Shown: positions 37,676 through 47,439, counted from the stretch's first letter. The stretch: DNA of 64,000 nt from Enterococcus plantarum (GCF_001730295.1 NZ_MIKA01000045.1:1-64000); one strand, 5' to 3'. Notes: a model not told the origin generated them from the letters alone. Numbers and translations are program-made.

Positions 37676-38398
37676 ATGCGTTTAGACAAATTTCTAGCAG
37701 AAACAGGTGTTGGCAGTCGTAAAGAAGCCAAACAACTATTGAAGAAAAATTTAGTAACTGTCAATGATGAAATCGTCAAAGATGGTAAGACGCAAATCGA
37801 TGAGAAACAAGATATCATTAAATTTGCTGGAGAAGAATTAACGTACCAAAAATACTATTATTATCTGCTGCATAAACCCCAAGGGGTAATTTCAGCAACA
37901 GAAGATAAATGGGATCAAACAGTGATCGATTTATTGAAAGATGAAGATTACCGTGAAGATATATTTCCTGTTGGTCGCTTAGATAAAGATACCGAGGGGC
38001 TGCTATTGTTAACCAATGATGGTCAGCTTGCACATCAATTATTATCACCAAAAAAACATGTAGATAAGGAATATTTTGCCATAATTCAAGGAATCGTGAC
38101 GGAAGAAGATATTCGCCATTTTGCAGCAGGATTTGCTTTAACCGATAAGGAGCAAGTCAAACCAAGCGAGTTGATCATTGAATCAGTGGATGAAACAAAT
38201 GAACAATCAGAGATTCGTCTGACGATCCAAGAAGGAAAATTTCATCAAGTAAAACGCATGTTTGAAGCAGTCGATAAAAAAGTTGTTTATTTGAAACGAT
38301 TGCGTATGGGGAGTTTATGGTTAGATGAAGAGCTGATTTTAGGGGAATACCGTACGCTGACTGAAGAAGAGCTTGAAAAGTTGAAGCTGAATAGATAA
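37676..38398 (+). CDS. rsuA: 16S rRNA pseudouridine(516) synthase family protein
   Basis: Converts uridine to pseudouridine in rRNA. The 240 residues have an N-terminal S4 RNA-binding domain (1-60, MRLDKFLAETGVGSRKEA) and the RsuA/RluB catalytic domain, with the catalytic Asp in GRLDKDTEGLLLLTNDG (about 100-116) and KEYFAII and GKFHQVKRM motifs. AGGAGG precedes the ATG. By length and motifs it is nearer RsuA than RluB. Confidence 0.92.
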   Translation: MRLDKFLAETGVGSRKEAKQLLKKNLVTVNDEIVKDGKTQIDEKQDIIKFAGEELTYQKYYYYLLHKPQGVISATEDKWDQTVIDLLKDEDYREDIFPVGRLDKDTEGLLLLTNDGQLAHQLLSPKKHVDKEYFAIIQGIVTEEDIRHFAAGFALTDKEQVKPSELIIESVDETNEQSEIRLTIQEGKFHQVKRMFEAVDKKVVYLKRLRMGSLWLDEELILGEYRTLTEEELEKLKLNR

Positions 38399-38399
38399 A

Positions 38400-38456
38400 A
38401 GAATGTAATGGAGACTGCTGTTTTGTACTAAAGTACAGTTTTCATTACATTTTCTT
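38400..38456 (+). terminator. terminator after rsuA
   Basis: AATGTAATGGAGACTG pairs imperfectly with CAGTTTTCATTACATT with a GTACTAAAGTAC inner hairpin, followed by a T-rich stretch. Confidence 0.75.
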
Positions 38457-38485
38457 TGACTCTTCAGCCGAGATAAAGCTATACT
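38456..38485 (+). promoter_or_regulatory. promoter of the ABC transporter operon
   Basis: TTGACT (38456-38461), an 18-bp spacer, and TATACT (38480-38485), 38 bp before the ATP-binding gene. Confidence 0.7.
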
Positions 38486-38522
38486 TCAATCGATAATCGA
38501 GCCAATGAGGAGGAAACATAGA

Positions 38523-39410
38523 ATGCAGGCCATTGAACTTAAAGGATTGACTAAATTATATAAAAAACAAGCAGCCATCGATCAACTAGATTTATCGGTA
38601 GAAAAGGGTGAAATCTATGGTTTTATCGGTCCGAATGGTGCTGGAAAATCAACTACGATCAAAACCATGTTGAATTTTATTTATCCAGATCAAGGGACGG
38701 CTACTTTACTTGGTTTAGATAGTATTCAAGAGGCGAAGGAAATTCGTAAGCGAACAGGATATGTATCAAGTGATGTCCGTTTTTATCCAAATATGACAAC
38801 GGGTGAGGTGCTTAAATATGTGGCTGATTTTCATCAGCTAAAGAATAGTAAAAAACAAATCGACTATTTTATAGAGTTATTTGATATTGACGCGAAGAAA
38901 AAAATGTCTGATCTGTCCTTGGGAAATAAAAAGAAAATCGCCATTATGGCAGGGATTTTGCCCAATCCCGAGTTGTTGATTTTAGATGAACCTACGAATG
39001 GATTGGATCCGTTGATGCAACATCGGTTGTTTGAAGAATTGGAAAAATACAATAAAAAAGGCATGACAATTTTTTTATCCAGTCACGATTTAAATGAGGT
39101 GCAACAACATGCGCACCGAGCTGCGTTTATTCGACAAGGAAAGATCATCACCGTTCAAGATATTACAAAGGAAAAATCGCTAGGTAAAGTTATTACATTG
39201 GTGGGAGATCATATTCCCTTATCCTTATTTGAAAAGATGGGAGCAGCGATTTTAAAGCACCAAGGAAATGAAACACGGTTGTTGTATGAAGGCGATTTGC
39301 GGGAAGTCTTACCGCTGTTAGGGGATACATCGATTCAAGATTTCACGATTACAAATCCAGAACTAGAAGATCAGTTTATGGCGTTGTATGAAGGAGGAGA
39401 GGTAAAATGA
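38523..39410 (+). CDS. ABC transporter ATP-binding protein
   Basis: A 295-residue ATPase of an ABC-2 type exporter. The Walker A GPNGAGKST (about 36-44), a signature DLSLGNKKKIAI, Walker B LLILDEPTNGLD and the switch His in SSHDLNEV are all present. The ATG at 38523 is chosen because GAGGAGG lies at 38506-38512; starting at 38505 would overlap that SD. It overlaps the permease gene by 4 bp (ATGA), so the two are translationally coupled. The substrate is unknown; bacteriocin, antibiotic or lipid export are possible. Confidence 0.9.
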   Translation: MQAIELKGLTKLYKKQAAIDQLDLSVEKGEIYGFIGPNGAGKSTTIKTMLNFIYPDQGTATLLGLDSIQEAKEIRKRTGYVSSDVRFYPNMTTGEVLKYVADFHQLKNSKKQIDYFIELFDIDAKKKMSDLSLGNKKKIAIMAGILPNPELLILDEPTNGLDPLMQHRLFEELEKYNKKGMTIFLSSHDLNEVQQHAHRAAFIRQGKIITVQDITKEKSLGKVITLVGDHIPLSLFEKMGAAILKHQGNETRLLYEGDLREVLPLLGDTSIQDFTITNPELEDQFMALYEGGEVK

Positions 39411-40228
39411 TTACGGCTAAAATTGAAAGCAAAGGACTTATCAAGGGACTAATTATTTGGACGATATTATTTGCGGTGATTATTTTTGGCTTTAGTGCTA
39501 TTTATCCTCAAATGCATAGTTCTGCAATGGAAGATATCTTAGGCGCAAAATTAGAAGGGCTCTCTCCTGCATTCTTGAAAACATTTAATATCAGTGTGAG
39601 TGGTCAAGCGAGCTTTTCAGTTGCTACGGGTTTCTTTGCTTATTATTTTCAATATATGTTTCTATCTGCATCAATTTACGCTATGATGCTAGGCAGTCAA
39701 GCGCTGATTAAAGAAGAGACCGATGGAACGATTGAATTTTTATATGCCCAACCAGTGACACGTAGAGAAATTGTAACAAACAAATTTCTAGCAAACCTAC
39801 TTATTTTGGCTGTCTTTTGGTTGAGTTCATTTGGCGTTTCGATAGGCTCGACCGTGATGTACCGCCAAGAAACAGATTCAGTGCAAACAATTACTAGAGA
39901 AATTAGTAAGATATTTATACAAGAAAGTTTGATTTTGTTGTTTTTCTTAACACTCGGCTTTTTTGTTTCAACAGGTTTAAAATCAAGTAAACAAAGTACA
40001 AGTATTTCGTTAGCTATTGTTTTTGGCTTTTTTTTAATTGGAGTATTTTCTGATTTAAACGACTCATTTAGTTGGGCAAAAATAATATCTCCTACACATA
40101 TGGGGATTCCAAGTAACTTGCTAGATAAAGGATTATCTAGCGGCAATGTGGTGCTGTTGAGCCTCTTGATTATTTTGTTCTTAGGTGGAACGTATAGGGT
40201 ATACCAACGGAAGGACCTGAAAGTCTAG
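39407..40228 (+). CDS. ABC-2 type transporter permease
   Basis: A 273-residue membrane protein with six predicted TM helices and the ABC-2 layout. It contains IKEETDGTIEFLYAQPVTRR, the coupling-loop motif common in these permeases. It overlaps the ATP-binding gene by 4 bp and forms a two-gene transporter operon with it. Confidence 0.88.
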   Translation: MITAKIESKGLIKGLIIWTILFAVIIFGFSAIYPQMHSSAMEDILGAKLEGLSPAFLKTFNISVSGQASFSVATGFFAYYFQYMFLSASIYAMMLGSQALIKEETDGTIEFLYAQPVTRREIVTNKFLANLLILAVFWLSSFGVSIGSTVMYRQETDSVQTITREISKIFIQESLILLFFLTLGFFVSTGLKSSKQSTSISLAIVFGFFLIGVFSDLNDSFSWAKIISPTHMGIPSNLLDKGLSSGNVVLLSLLIILFLGGTYRVYQRKDLKV

Positions 40229-40398
40229 TGAAAAAAATCCACGTCCATCAAAAAATAGGAGCGTATGCTACAGTCAGCATTAAAGCAATTCCTACACTTT
40301 GCTTCGAGCGCATTCAATTATAAGTGCTAAAGTACCAAAAGTTGAAGGCGTGGGAAATGAGCTGAATTTATTGTAAAACGTAGTGTTGGTTCTCGGAG

Positions 40399-41241
40399 TT
40401 AAACACTTCTTGTCAAACCTTCTGCTTTTTTCATGTAATAAGGTAAGTGGTTGCTGATTTCAGTAGGTAATACGACGTAGTTTTCTTGTCCTAACTCTTC
40501 TCCAATCAAACTGTGTAGATAAACAGCAGCGCAAAGAGCGGTTTCTTTCGTTTCAAATTGAGCAAGAAAACCAGTAATCATACCGGCAAGCGTATCTCCC
40601 ATGCCACCAGTTGCCATAGCGGGCGTTCCTAACGGATTTCGATAGTGTGAAGAAGCGGTATAAATGTCGGTTCGGTGACTTTTTAAGACAATCGTTGCAC
40701 CTAATTGCTTTTGTGCATCGCGATTGTTTGGAACCGTTTGGTCAACGATTTTAAGTTTGCTTAGTCGTTCCCATTCCATTTGATGAGGTGTGAATACAAC
40801 CTGTTCAGGATAGTTTAAGGAATAATGATTTTGAGCAAATAACGTAATGGCAGATCCATCAAGCACAAGCCACTGCGATGATTTTTGCTGCAGTAGGACG
40901 TTTTCTAAAAGCTGTTGACTATGGGAATCAATACCTAAACCGGGTCCAACCAACAGAACATCGGCTGTATTTACTAAATTGTTGAACTCTTGACTGATCG
41001 TCCAATCCAGTACCATCGCCTCAGGTAAACGAGCATGGAGAGCTGTATGGTTTTTTTCAGCAGTTATAACGGAAGTTAAGCCACAACCGGATTTGACACA
41101 AGCCTCTGCACTCATAATAATTGCTCCGCCGTACAGGTCATTTCCACCAATAAGTACAGAACGTCCAAAAGTTCCTTTGTGAGAATGGGGAGGACGTGAC
41201 TTGATTGCAGCACTCAAAACATCATGTGATAATTCTTTCAT
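40399..41241 (-). CDS. nnrD: ADP-dependent NAD(P)H-hydrate dehydratase
   Basis: Repairs hydrated NAD(P)H, using ADP to drive dehydration. The 280 residues have the ribokinase-like fold with HKGTFGRSVLIGG and GGAIIMSAEACVKSGCGL in the N-terminal half, LLVGPGLG, FTPHQMEWERL, and the anion-hole motif ATGGMGDTLAGMI with the catalytic Asp. No epimerase domain is fused. AGGAG precedes the ATG. It is divergent from pepV. Confidence 0.92.
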   Translation of the reverse strand: MKELSHDVLSAAIKSRPPHSHKGTFGRSVLIGGNDLYGGAIIMSAEACVKSGCGLTSVITAEKNHTALHARLPEAMVLDWTISQEFNNLVNTADVLLVGPGLGIDSHSQQLLENVLLQQKSSQWLVLDGSAITLFAQNHYSLNYPEQVVFTPHQMEWERLSKLKIVDQTVPNNRDAQKQLGATIVLKSHRTDIYTASSHYRNPLGTPAMATGGMGDTLAGMITGFLAQFETKETALCAAVYLHSLIGEELGQENYVVLPTEISNHLPYYMKKAEGLTRSV

Positions 41242-41391
41242 CTCAGTAGTCTCCTTCCATGATTTACTTCCAGTATAAATCTGTTTTGAATCAAGCGCAA
41301 AATATTGCGGAAAAAACTGTTCCTGCCTTTTTCTTTTAAGCCAGTTAGTGGTATGATGGGGAGGTAGAATAATGAATTGGAGTGACTAAAA

Positions 41392-42807
41392 ATGACAATT
41401 GATTGGCAAAAAGAAGTAGACGCACGTAAAGATGCGCTATTAGAAGATTTACAAAATTTATTACGCATCAATAGCGAGCGTGATGATTCTAAAGTAACAC
41501 CAGATGCACCATTTGGCCCAGGTCCTGTTGCTGGCTTAAAACATATGTTAGCGTATGGCGAACGTGATGGTTTCGTTGTGAAAAACGTGGATAACTACGC
41601 TGGTCATATCGAATACGGCGAAGGCAATGAAACATTAGGAATTTTCGGACACATGGACGTAGTGCCTGCTGGTGATGGTTGGGATACTGACCCATATGAA
41701 CCTGTCATCAAAGACGGTAAAATCTTTGCCCGTGGTTCAAGTGATGATAAAGGTCCAAGTATGGCCGCCTATTATGCACTAAGAATCATCAAAGATTTAG
41801 GTGTACCATTATCCAAAAAAGTTCGTTTTGTCGTGGGTAGTGACGAAGAAAGCGGCTGGGGTGATATGGATTATTACTTCAAACACGAAGAAAAACCTGA
41901 TTTTGGTTTTTCACCAGATGCAGAATTCCCAATCATCAATGGTGAAAAAGGGAACGTTTCTTTATACGCTCGCTTTGGTGGATCAAGCGAAGGTGAATAT
42001 GGGTTAGAAAGCTTTAATGCTGGATTACGTGAAAATATGGTTCCAGGTACAGCGACTGCCGTGATCACAGTTCCAACTGCTGAAGCTGCTGAAAAAATGC
42101 AAGGCGCATTCAGTGTTTTTGTAGAGGAAGAACCAATTTCTGGTGAGTTAGAAGCGAATGATACAACTGTTACGATCAAAGTTGTAGGGAAAGGTGCACA
42201 CGGCGCTAGCCCTCAATCTGGGATCAATGCGGCAACATTCTTAGCGGTTTTCTTAAACAGCTATGCATTTGCTGGGGCAGCGAAAGAATTTATCCAAGTG
42301 GCAGCTACACTTGTTCATGAAGATTTCTATGGTGAAAAATTAGGCGTAGCCTTTGAAGATACTAAAATGGGTAAATTAACCATGAATGCTGGTTTATTTG
42401 TCTTCAAGAAAGATGCTGAAGAAGGCAACTTTATGAGCTTGAATTTCCGTTATCCTAAAGGAACAACAGCTGCTGAATTAGAGGCGGGTGTGAAATCTAC
42501 AGCAGGTGCAATCGGTGCTGAAATCGTTCAAGGTGGACGTAACCAAGAACCGCATTACGTTCCAGCAGATGATCCATTGGTTGAAACGTTATTACAAGTC
42601 TATGAAGACCATACTGGTCAAAAAGGCCATGAACAAATCATTGGCGGCGGAACTTACGGACGTTTACTAAAACGTGGTGTGGCCTATGGCGCAATGTTCC
42701 CAGGTTATACAGACACAATGCACCAAGCCAACGAGTTTATGGCATTGGATGATTTATTCCGTGCGACAGCTATTTATGCGGATGCGATTTATCGTTTGGC
42801 GAAATAA
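41392..42807 (+). CDS. pepV: dipeptidase PepV (M20 family)
   Basis: A 471-residue zinc dipeptidase of the PepV/Xaa-His type. Zinc-site motifs are FGHMDVVPAGDGW, RGSSDDKGP, DEESGWGDMDYY and a C-terminal GGGTYGRLL and TDTMHQANEF. It hydrolyses dipeptides derived from imported oligopeptides, in the cytosol. GGAG precedes the ATG. It is monocistronic with a strong terminator. Confidence 0.95.
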   Translation: MTIDWQKEVDARKDALLEDLQNLLRINSERDDSKVTPDAPFGPGPVAGLKHMLAYGERDGFVVKNVDNYAGHIEYGEGNETLGIFGHMDVVPAGDGWDTDPYEPVIKDGKIFARGSSDDKGPSMAAYYALRIIKDLGVPLSKKVRFVVGSDEESGWGDMDYYFKHEEKPDFGFSPDAEFPIINGEKGNVSLYARFGGSSEGEYGLESFNAGLRENMVPGTATAVITVPTAEAAEKMQGAFSVFVEEEPISGELEANDTTVTIKVVGKGAHGASPQSGINAATFLAVFLNSYAFAGAAKEFIQVAATLVHEDFYGEKLGVAFEDTKMGKLTMNAGLFVFKKDAEEGNFMSLNFRYPKGTTAAELEAGVKSTAGAIGAEIVQGGRNQEPHYVPADDPLVETLLQVYEDHTGQKGHEQIIGGGTYGRLLKRGVAYGAMFPGYTDTMHQANEFMALDDLFRATAIYADAIYRLAK

Positions 42808-42835
42808 AATTTGTGACTCTAATCTTAAAATTTTA

Positions 42836-42868
42836 ACCCCCTGACAGACAGTTGTCAGGGGGTTTTTC
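42836..42868 (+). terminator. terminator after pepV
   Basis: CCCCCTGACAg and gTTGTCAGGGGG arms, followed by TTTTT. Confidence 0.92.
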
Positions 42869-42995
42869 TATACAATAGAAACAAGTCGTTAGAAACAAAT
42901 AACATTTTCAAGTATACTTATAAACATACTTAAATATAAAGAAAGATTACCTGAAAATATAGAGCAAGTGCAGACAAGAAAAATGAGGTGAACAA

Positions 42996-43949
42996 ATGAT
43001 TAATTTTCAAAATGTATCAAAGAAATACAATGATCAGTTAGTATTAGAAGACTTTGAAGTCTCAATTGAAGACGGTGAGTTTTTTGTGTTAGTCGGTCCA
43101 AGTGGTAGTGGGAAAACGACCACTTTAAAAATGATCAATCGATTGATTGAACCGACAGATGGGGATATTTATTTTAACGACAAACGATTAATCGACTACA
43201 ATTTAAAAGAATTACGCTTGACGATTGGCTATGTTCTTCAACAAATCGCACTATTCCCTAATCTAACAGTTGCTGAAAACATTGAATTGATTCCAGAAAT
43301 GAAACACTGGAACAAAGCTAAAAGACGGGAAAAGACAGAAGAGTTACTAAGAAAAGTCAGTTTACCGCCAGAAGAATATCTTCACCGAAAACCAGCAGAA
43401 TTATCTGGTGGTGAACAGCAACGTATCGGAATTTTACGTGCGATTGCAGCAAAACCAGATGTCATTTTAATGGATGAGCCCTTCAGTGCCTTAGATCCGA
43501 TTTCCAAAGGGCAATTACAATTATTAATCAAAGAGTTGCATAAAGAGTTAGCCAGCACAGTCGTTTTTGTAACGCATGATATGAATGAAGCACTCTTTTT
43601 AGGGGACCGTATCTGCGTGATGAAAGAAGGAAAAATTGTTCAAACAGATTCCCCGGAACAAATTAGAAGTAACCCAGCTAATGATTTTGTTGCACAATTC
43701 TTCCAACAAGATCACTCTAGTTTAGAAAATTATTGTGCTGCTGATTTACTGGAGTTAGGTTTTGTAGAAGATGGTCAAGTAGAGAGTGGGACGCCTATCG
43801 AATTAGAAACGACAGTATCGGCTATAATTCGTTTACTTGTTGAGGGAGCAACCGTTGTTTTAGTGGATGAGAAGGGACCTATCGGTGAAATCACAGATCG
43901 AACGATTTTGCGTTTCTTAGAGACAAAGATAGAAAAAGGTGATCAATAA
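42996..43949 (+). CDS. osmoprotectant/ergothioneine-type ABC transporter ATP-binding protein
   Basis: A 317-residue ATPase of the OpuCA/ProV-like group. Walker A is [12 protein letters not shown], the signature is [12 protein letters not shown], Walker B is [13 protein letters not shown]. The C-terminal region (about 245-315) includes a CBS-like part ([19 protein letters not shown]). GAGGTG precedes the ATG. The gene ends one base before the permease start, so the two are co-transcribed. Substrates of related systems include glycine betaine, carnitine, choline and ergothioneine. Confidence 0.9.
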   Translation: MINFQNVSKKYNDQLVLEDFEVSIEDGEFFVLVGPSGSGKTTTLKMINRLIEPTDGDIYFNDKRLIDYNLKELRLTIGYVLQQIALFPNLTVAENIELIPEMKHWNKAKRREKTEELLRKVSLPPEEYLHRKPAELSGGEQQRIGILRAIAAKPDVILMDEPFSALDPISKGQLQLLIKELHKELASTVVFVTHDMNEALFLGDRICVMKEGKIVQTDSPEQIRSNPANDFVAQFFQQDHSSLENYCAADLLELGFVEDGQVESGTPIELETTVSAIIRLLVEGATVVLVDEKGPIGEITDRTILRFLETKIEKGDQ

Positions 43950-43950
43950 T

Positions 43951-45468
43951 ATGGGGAAATTGATAGAAACATTTGCGGCCCGTAAAGAAGACTTTATTCA
44001 AGCGGTTGTCGAACATATCCAACTCTCGTTACTGTCATTACTGATTGCGATTCTTATCGCGATTCCATTAGCGATTTTATTGACGAATTATAAAAAAGTC
44101 GCTGAGTTTGTTCTGCAAATCACTGGGATTTTTCAAACGATTCCCTCACTAGCTTTATTAGGATTATTGATTCCAGTTATTGGGATTGGTAGTCCACCTG
44201 CAATTGTAGCGTTAGTGATTTATGCACTCTTTCCGATTTTACAAAATACGTATACAGGCTTGACCGAAATCGATCCTTCATTGGAGGAAGCAGCCGAAGC
44301 CTTTGGGATGAATAAACGGGAAAAACTAATCAAGTTTGAGTTGCAGTTAGCGTTACCGTATATCATTTCAGGTATTCGTACAGCGACTGTGATGATCATC
44401 GGAACAGCAACGCTTGCGGCTCTGATTGGTGCAGGTGGACTAGGAACGTTCATCTTACTAGGAATCGACCGAAACAACGTGTATCTAATCTTGATTGGGG
44501 CAATTTCTTCTGCTGTCTTGGCGGTCTTGTTTAACTTCGGGATCCATTTGTTGGAGAAAGCCACAGTCAAACGAATCGTAGCGGCATTTATGGTCTTACT
44601 TGCGTTGTTAGTGGGATCGTTTGTCTACACCCACCAAGAAACAGAACAAAAAGAAATCACTGTTGCAGGAAAATTAGGTGCAGAACCAGATATCTTAATT
44701 AACATGTACAAAGAATTAATTGAAGCAAATAGCGATATCCACGTAAACTTAAAATCAAACTTTGGGAAAACCAGTTTCCTATTTAATGCACTAAAATCTG
44801 GTGAAATCGATGTTTATCCTGAGTTTACTGGAACCGTACTTGAAACATTTTTGAAAGACAATACGAACACGTCGAATGATCCAAGAGAAGTATACGAATA
44901 TGCACGAGATCAAATCAAAAAACAAGAAAATATGGATTATTTAGAACCAATGCGTTATGAAAATACCTATGCTGTCGCAGTTAAACGATCATTCGCAGAA
45001 GAAAATGGGCTGGAAACAATCGAAGATTTGAAAAAAGTTGAAAGTCAGTTAAAAGCTGGTTTTACGTTAGAATTTATTGATCGTGAGGACGGCTATAAAG
45101 GATTACAAAAACTGTATAACTTGAATTTCGATGTCAAGTCTATGGAGCCATCGTTACGTTACCAAGCAATCAATAATGGGGATGTCAATGTGGTGGACGC
45201 TTATTCGACCGATAGTGAATTGAAGCAATATGATTTGGTGATTTTAAAAGATAATAAGCGACTATTTCCACCGTATCAAGGAGCGCCATTGCTGAAAGCT
45301 GAGACACTTGAGAAATATCCGGAATTAAAAGAATTATTGCAGCCTTTAGTAGGTAAGATCACGGAAGAAGAAATGAGTGAGATGAATTACCAAGTGAATG
45401 TGGAGCAAAAAGATCCGGCGACCGTTGCGCATGATTATTTGGTGGAGCATGGGATGTTGGAAAAATAA
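43951..45468 (+). CDS. fused permease/substrate-binding ABC transporter protein (OpuC/EgtU type)
   Basis: A 505-residue fusion: a permease with about six TM helices (about 1-215, with the coupling segment [20 protein letters not shown]), followed by an extracellular OpuAC-type binding domain (about 225-505; [40 protein letters not shown]). This fusion is shared by pneumococcal EgtUBC (ergothioneine) and by some betaine/choline systems, so the ligand cannot be fixed by eye. The ATG at 43951 follows AGGTGAT; an extension to 43939 would overlap the ATPase gene. Confidence 0.9.
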   Translation: MGKLIETFAARKEDFIQAVVEHIQLSLLSLLIAILIAIPLAILLTNYKKVAEFVLQITGIFQTIPSLALLGLLIPVIGIGSPPAIVALVIYALFPILQNTYTGLTEIDPSLEEAAEAFGMNKREKLIKFELQLALPYIISGIRTATVMIIGTATLAALIGAGGLGTFILLGIDRNNVYLILIGAISSAVLAVLFNFGIHLLEKATVKRIVAAFMVLLALLVGSFVYTHQETEQKEITVAGKLGAEPDILINMYKELIEANSDIHVNLKSNFGKTSFLFNALKSGEIDVYPEFTGTVLETFLKDNTNTSNDPREVYEYARDQIKKQENMDYLEPMRYENTYAVAVKRSFAEENGLETIEDLKKVESQLKAGFTLEFIDREDGYKGLQKLYNLNFDVKSMEPSLRYQAINNGDVNVVDAYSTDSELKQYDLVILKDNKRLFPPYQGAPLLKAETLEKYPELKELLQPLVGKITEEEMSEMNYQVNVEQKDPATVAHDYLVEHGMLEK

Positions 45469-45483
45469 TGGTTGATAGATGAA

Positions 45484-45528
45484 AAGGCACAACATAAGAG
45501 AGCTATCTATCTCTTATGTTGTGTTTTT
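45484..45528 (+). terminator. terminator after the ABC transporter
   Basis: CACAACATAAGAGA pairs with TCTCTTATGTTGTG, then TTTTTT. Its right arm doubles as part of the promoter of the small RNA that follows. Confidence 0.85.
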
Positions 45529-45548
45529 TATACTTTATAAGGTATAAT
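45519..45548 (+). promoter_or_regulatory. promoter of the small structured RNA
   Basis: TTGTGT (45519-45524), an 18-bp spacer and a perfect TATAAT (45543-45548) directly precede the hairpin series. Confidence 0.7.
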
Positions 45549-45554
45549 AAAGGA

Positions 45555-45694
45555 GAAAGCAATCGCACTCAAGTGCGATTGAAAAAAAGCCAGTGCTGAT
45601 AACACTGACTCTTTAGTTGAGTTTTGACTAAAGCTTGATAGATTGTTGCATTGCCACTATCTTACTTTAGCTGAGCAGATAGTGGTCTTTTTTT
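45555..45694 (+). ncRNA. candidate antisense/antitoxin small RNA
   Basis: About 140 nt with consecutive hairpins: AATCGCACT/AGTGCGATT (45561-45580), CAGTG/CACTG (45591-45607), TTTAGT/ACTAAA (45612-45632), and a terminator CCACTATC/GATAGTGG (45654-45685) followed by a T-run. There is no ORF with an SD. It is convergent with the small hydrophobic ORF, an arrangement like Fst/par type I systems. The exact ends are estimates. Confidence 0.55.
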
Positions 45695-45797
45695 ACCCAA
45701 AAATCAATGTGATAAAAAGTTTAATCCCTTCGACAATATAGTAAGCCACAAGCGTGACAACTATTTTCGAAGCGATATCTTTTAACAAATCTTTCAA
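45693..45797 (-). CDS. candidate type I toxin peptide (34 codons)
   Basis: TTG-started ORF of 34 residues: a charged start (KDLLKDIASK), then one hydrophobic helix (IVVTLVAYYIV...IKLFITLIF). In the same frame upstream, an 11-codon ORF (ATG near 45842) ends at a TAG about 12 bases before the TTG, and AGGA lies between them. An extended -10 (TGTTATACT on the minus strand, near 45905) could be its promoter. It lies antisense and adjacent to the small RNA terminator. It lacks the usual P-x-FVG motif of Fst, so the family is unproven. Confidence 0.45.
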   Translation of the reverse strand: MKDLLKDIASKIVVTLVAYYIVEGIKLFITLIFG

Positions 45798-46600
45798 GGA
45801 CCACTTTTCCTAAGCAATAAAGCAGGACAAAAGCGATAAAGACATATCTTTATGGCATCAACTCCTTTTTCAGAGCTTCAGCCGTTATTCAACTAGTTAT
45901 AGTATAACAAAGATTTCATCGAGAGTGTATTAAATATTTTACAAAATAGTAACGAGCAAACAGTCAGCCGTGGAGAATGTTCATCTGATCGAATGCTACG
46001 GATTCTGGTAGATAGCATTCTTTCTTACTATGCGCATTATTGACTCAGGCAACTTGATTCATCAGTTCGTGCTGATTATTTTTGGCTTCAAAATGTCAAG
46101 TGACCGCTTAACATCTTGAGGTGTCGGCTGTTTCCTCGTTACTATCGTGGCTACAATGATTTGTCTATAAAAAAGGCTTGCTCCGTCAAAAGTTAGCACA
46201 AAATTGGCAGATTATTATAGCAAAGTGAAGTGTGATGAAAGAAGTCAGATTTGTGGTAACTTCCTCGAAACGATTATTAAAATTTCAAAAAATCGTTGCT
46301 CCACCGTAAAATAGAACGAAAAAAAACGGTTCCGGACACCTGCCGAAACCGCGCTAAGTACAATTAAGAAGCATTGACCTGTTTTTGTCGTTAAACTCAG
46401 AACATCAGAAAAAACACTAGTAATTTCATGAAATATTGAGTAAAATAAAAACAGTCAATGAAAATTGATTAAGGGCAACTTGTACGATCAGGGTAGTAGC
46501 TGATTGTATAAGGCTCTGTGGGATGACGACCAATCTTCCTGCAGAGTGCCTTTTTATTTTGTCTAGCTGAACGACATTCGTTTGGCTAGATTTTATTGTG
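45798..46600. other. gene-poor stretch with decayed sequence
   Basis: All frames are broken by stops. Short stretches look as if once coding (for example RYYRGYNDLSIKKAC around 46135-46180 on the plus strand), but no family was recognised. It contains a minus-strand terminator (46316-46354) and a plus-strand terminator-like repeat near 46520-46560. It may be remains of older insertion elements. Confidence 0.4.
46316..46354 (-). terminator. orphan minus-strand terminator
   Basis: Read on the minus strand, CGGTTTCGG pairs with CCGGAACCG, then TTTTTTTT. No gene feeds into it from the right, so it may end an antisense or lost transcript. Confidence 0.6.
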
Positions 46601-47345
46601 TGTTCTGAAAACCACCTGCTATGCGGGTGGTTCCATAGAGCTTCCAGCGAGGTAATAAAAAAGCCCCCTAAAATGTTGAACTGATATAGGTTTCCCGACC
46701 GTATCATCAACATTAAAGGAGGTTCCTTTATGAAAAAGGACAATCAAAGTTTATCACACACCGTATGGAAATGTAAGTATCACATCGTCTTTGCGCCAAA
46801 ATACCGTCGCCAAATCATTTATGGCAAGTACAAGAAAAGTAACGGAGAAATCATTCGACTTTTATGTGAAAGAAAAGGCGTCGACATCATCGAGGCAAAT
46901 GCATATCGAGATCACATTCATTTGTTGGTCAGTAATCCACCGAAATTAAGTGTCTCGGGTTTTATCGGTTACCTAAAAGGAAAAAGTAGTTTAATGCTTT
47001 TCGATAGACATGCGAATTTAAAGTATCGATAAGGCAACCGTAAGTTTTGGTGTCGTGGCTATTATGTCGATACCGTTGGCCGAAACAAAAAACAAATAGA
47101 AGAATATATACGCAATCAAGTTCAGGAAGATCATATAGCAGATCAGCTGACGTTGTTTGAGGAGTATGATCCGTTCACAGGTAATAAAAATAGCAAAAAA
47201 TAAAAAATGAAATTCTTTTAGAATCAGCGAGAAGAAGTGGTGCGTGAGGGAGACCCGATCAGAAGGCCTTTTAGGCCGTGGCCGGTAAAAGAGGCTTTCA
47301 GCCGAAGAGCAAACCTCCAGTTCTCACTGGAGGTTTTGATTTCGT
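46600..47345 (+). mobile_element. IS200/IS605-family element, tnpA only
   Basis: The left side has the subterminal hairpin AACCACCTGC-TAT-GCGGGTGGTT (about 46615-46636), and the right side the hairpin AACCTCCAGT-TCTC-ACTGGAGGTT (about 47312-47336). Between them lies a Y1-type tnpA broken by a stop. There is no tnpB. The boundaries are approximate since such elements lack terminal inverted repeats and target duplications. Confidence 0.8.
46730..47203 (+). pseudogene. tnpA: IS200-type Y1 transposase with an internal stop
   Basis: A 157-codon frame with an SD (AAAGGAGG) and all family blocks: VWKCKYHIVFAPKYRR, the metal-binding HUH motif DHIHLLVS, and KFWCRGYYVDTVGRN. The catalytic Tyr lies in IEEYIRNQ. 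Codon 101 (47030-47032) is TAA where the family normally has Tyr (KY-R/K-Y-GNR). The stop precedes the catalytic tyrosine, so the protein is inactive unless read through. Confidence 0.88.
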
Positions 47346-47439
47346 TCTATCTCATTTCATTTTAATTTAAGTGAGGGGGAGAGTCAATGGGGGAATGTAA
47401 GTTTGTGTGAAATATCTTTCATTTGTATAAATAAAACCT

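Noticed and set aside
40229-40398. 32-codon GTG ORF after the ABC permease gene
   Set aside because: It has no SD of its own, and the weak inverted repeat around it looks more like a poor terminator.
46426-46743. 105-codon minus-strand ORF across the left end of the IS200 element
   Set aside because: It crosses a hairpin, the IS boundary and the tnpA ribosome binding site, and has no SD; it is a chance ORF.
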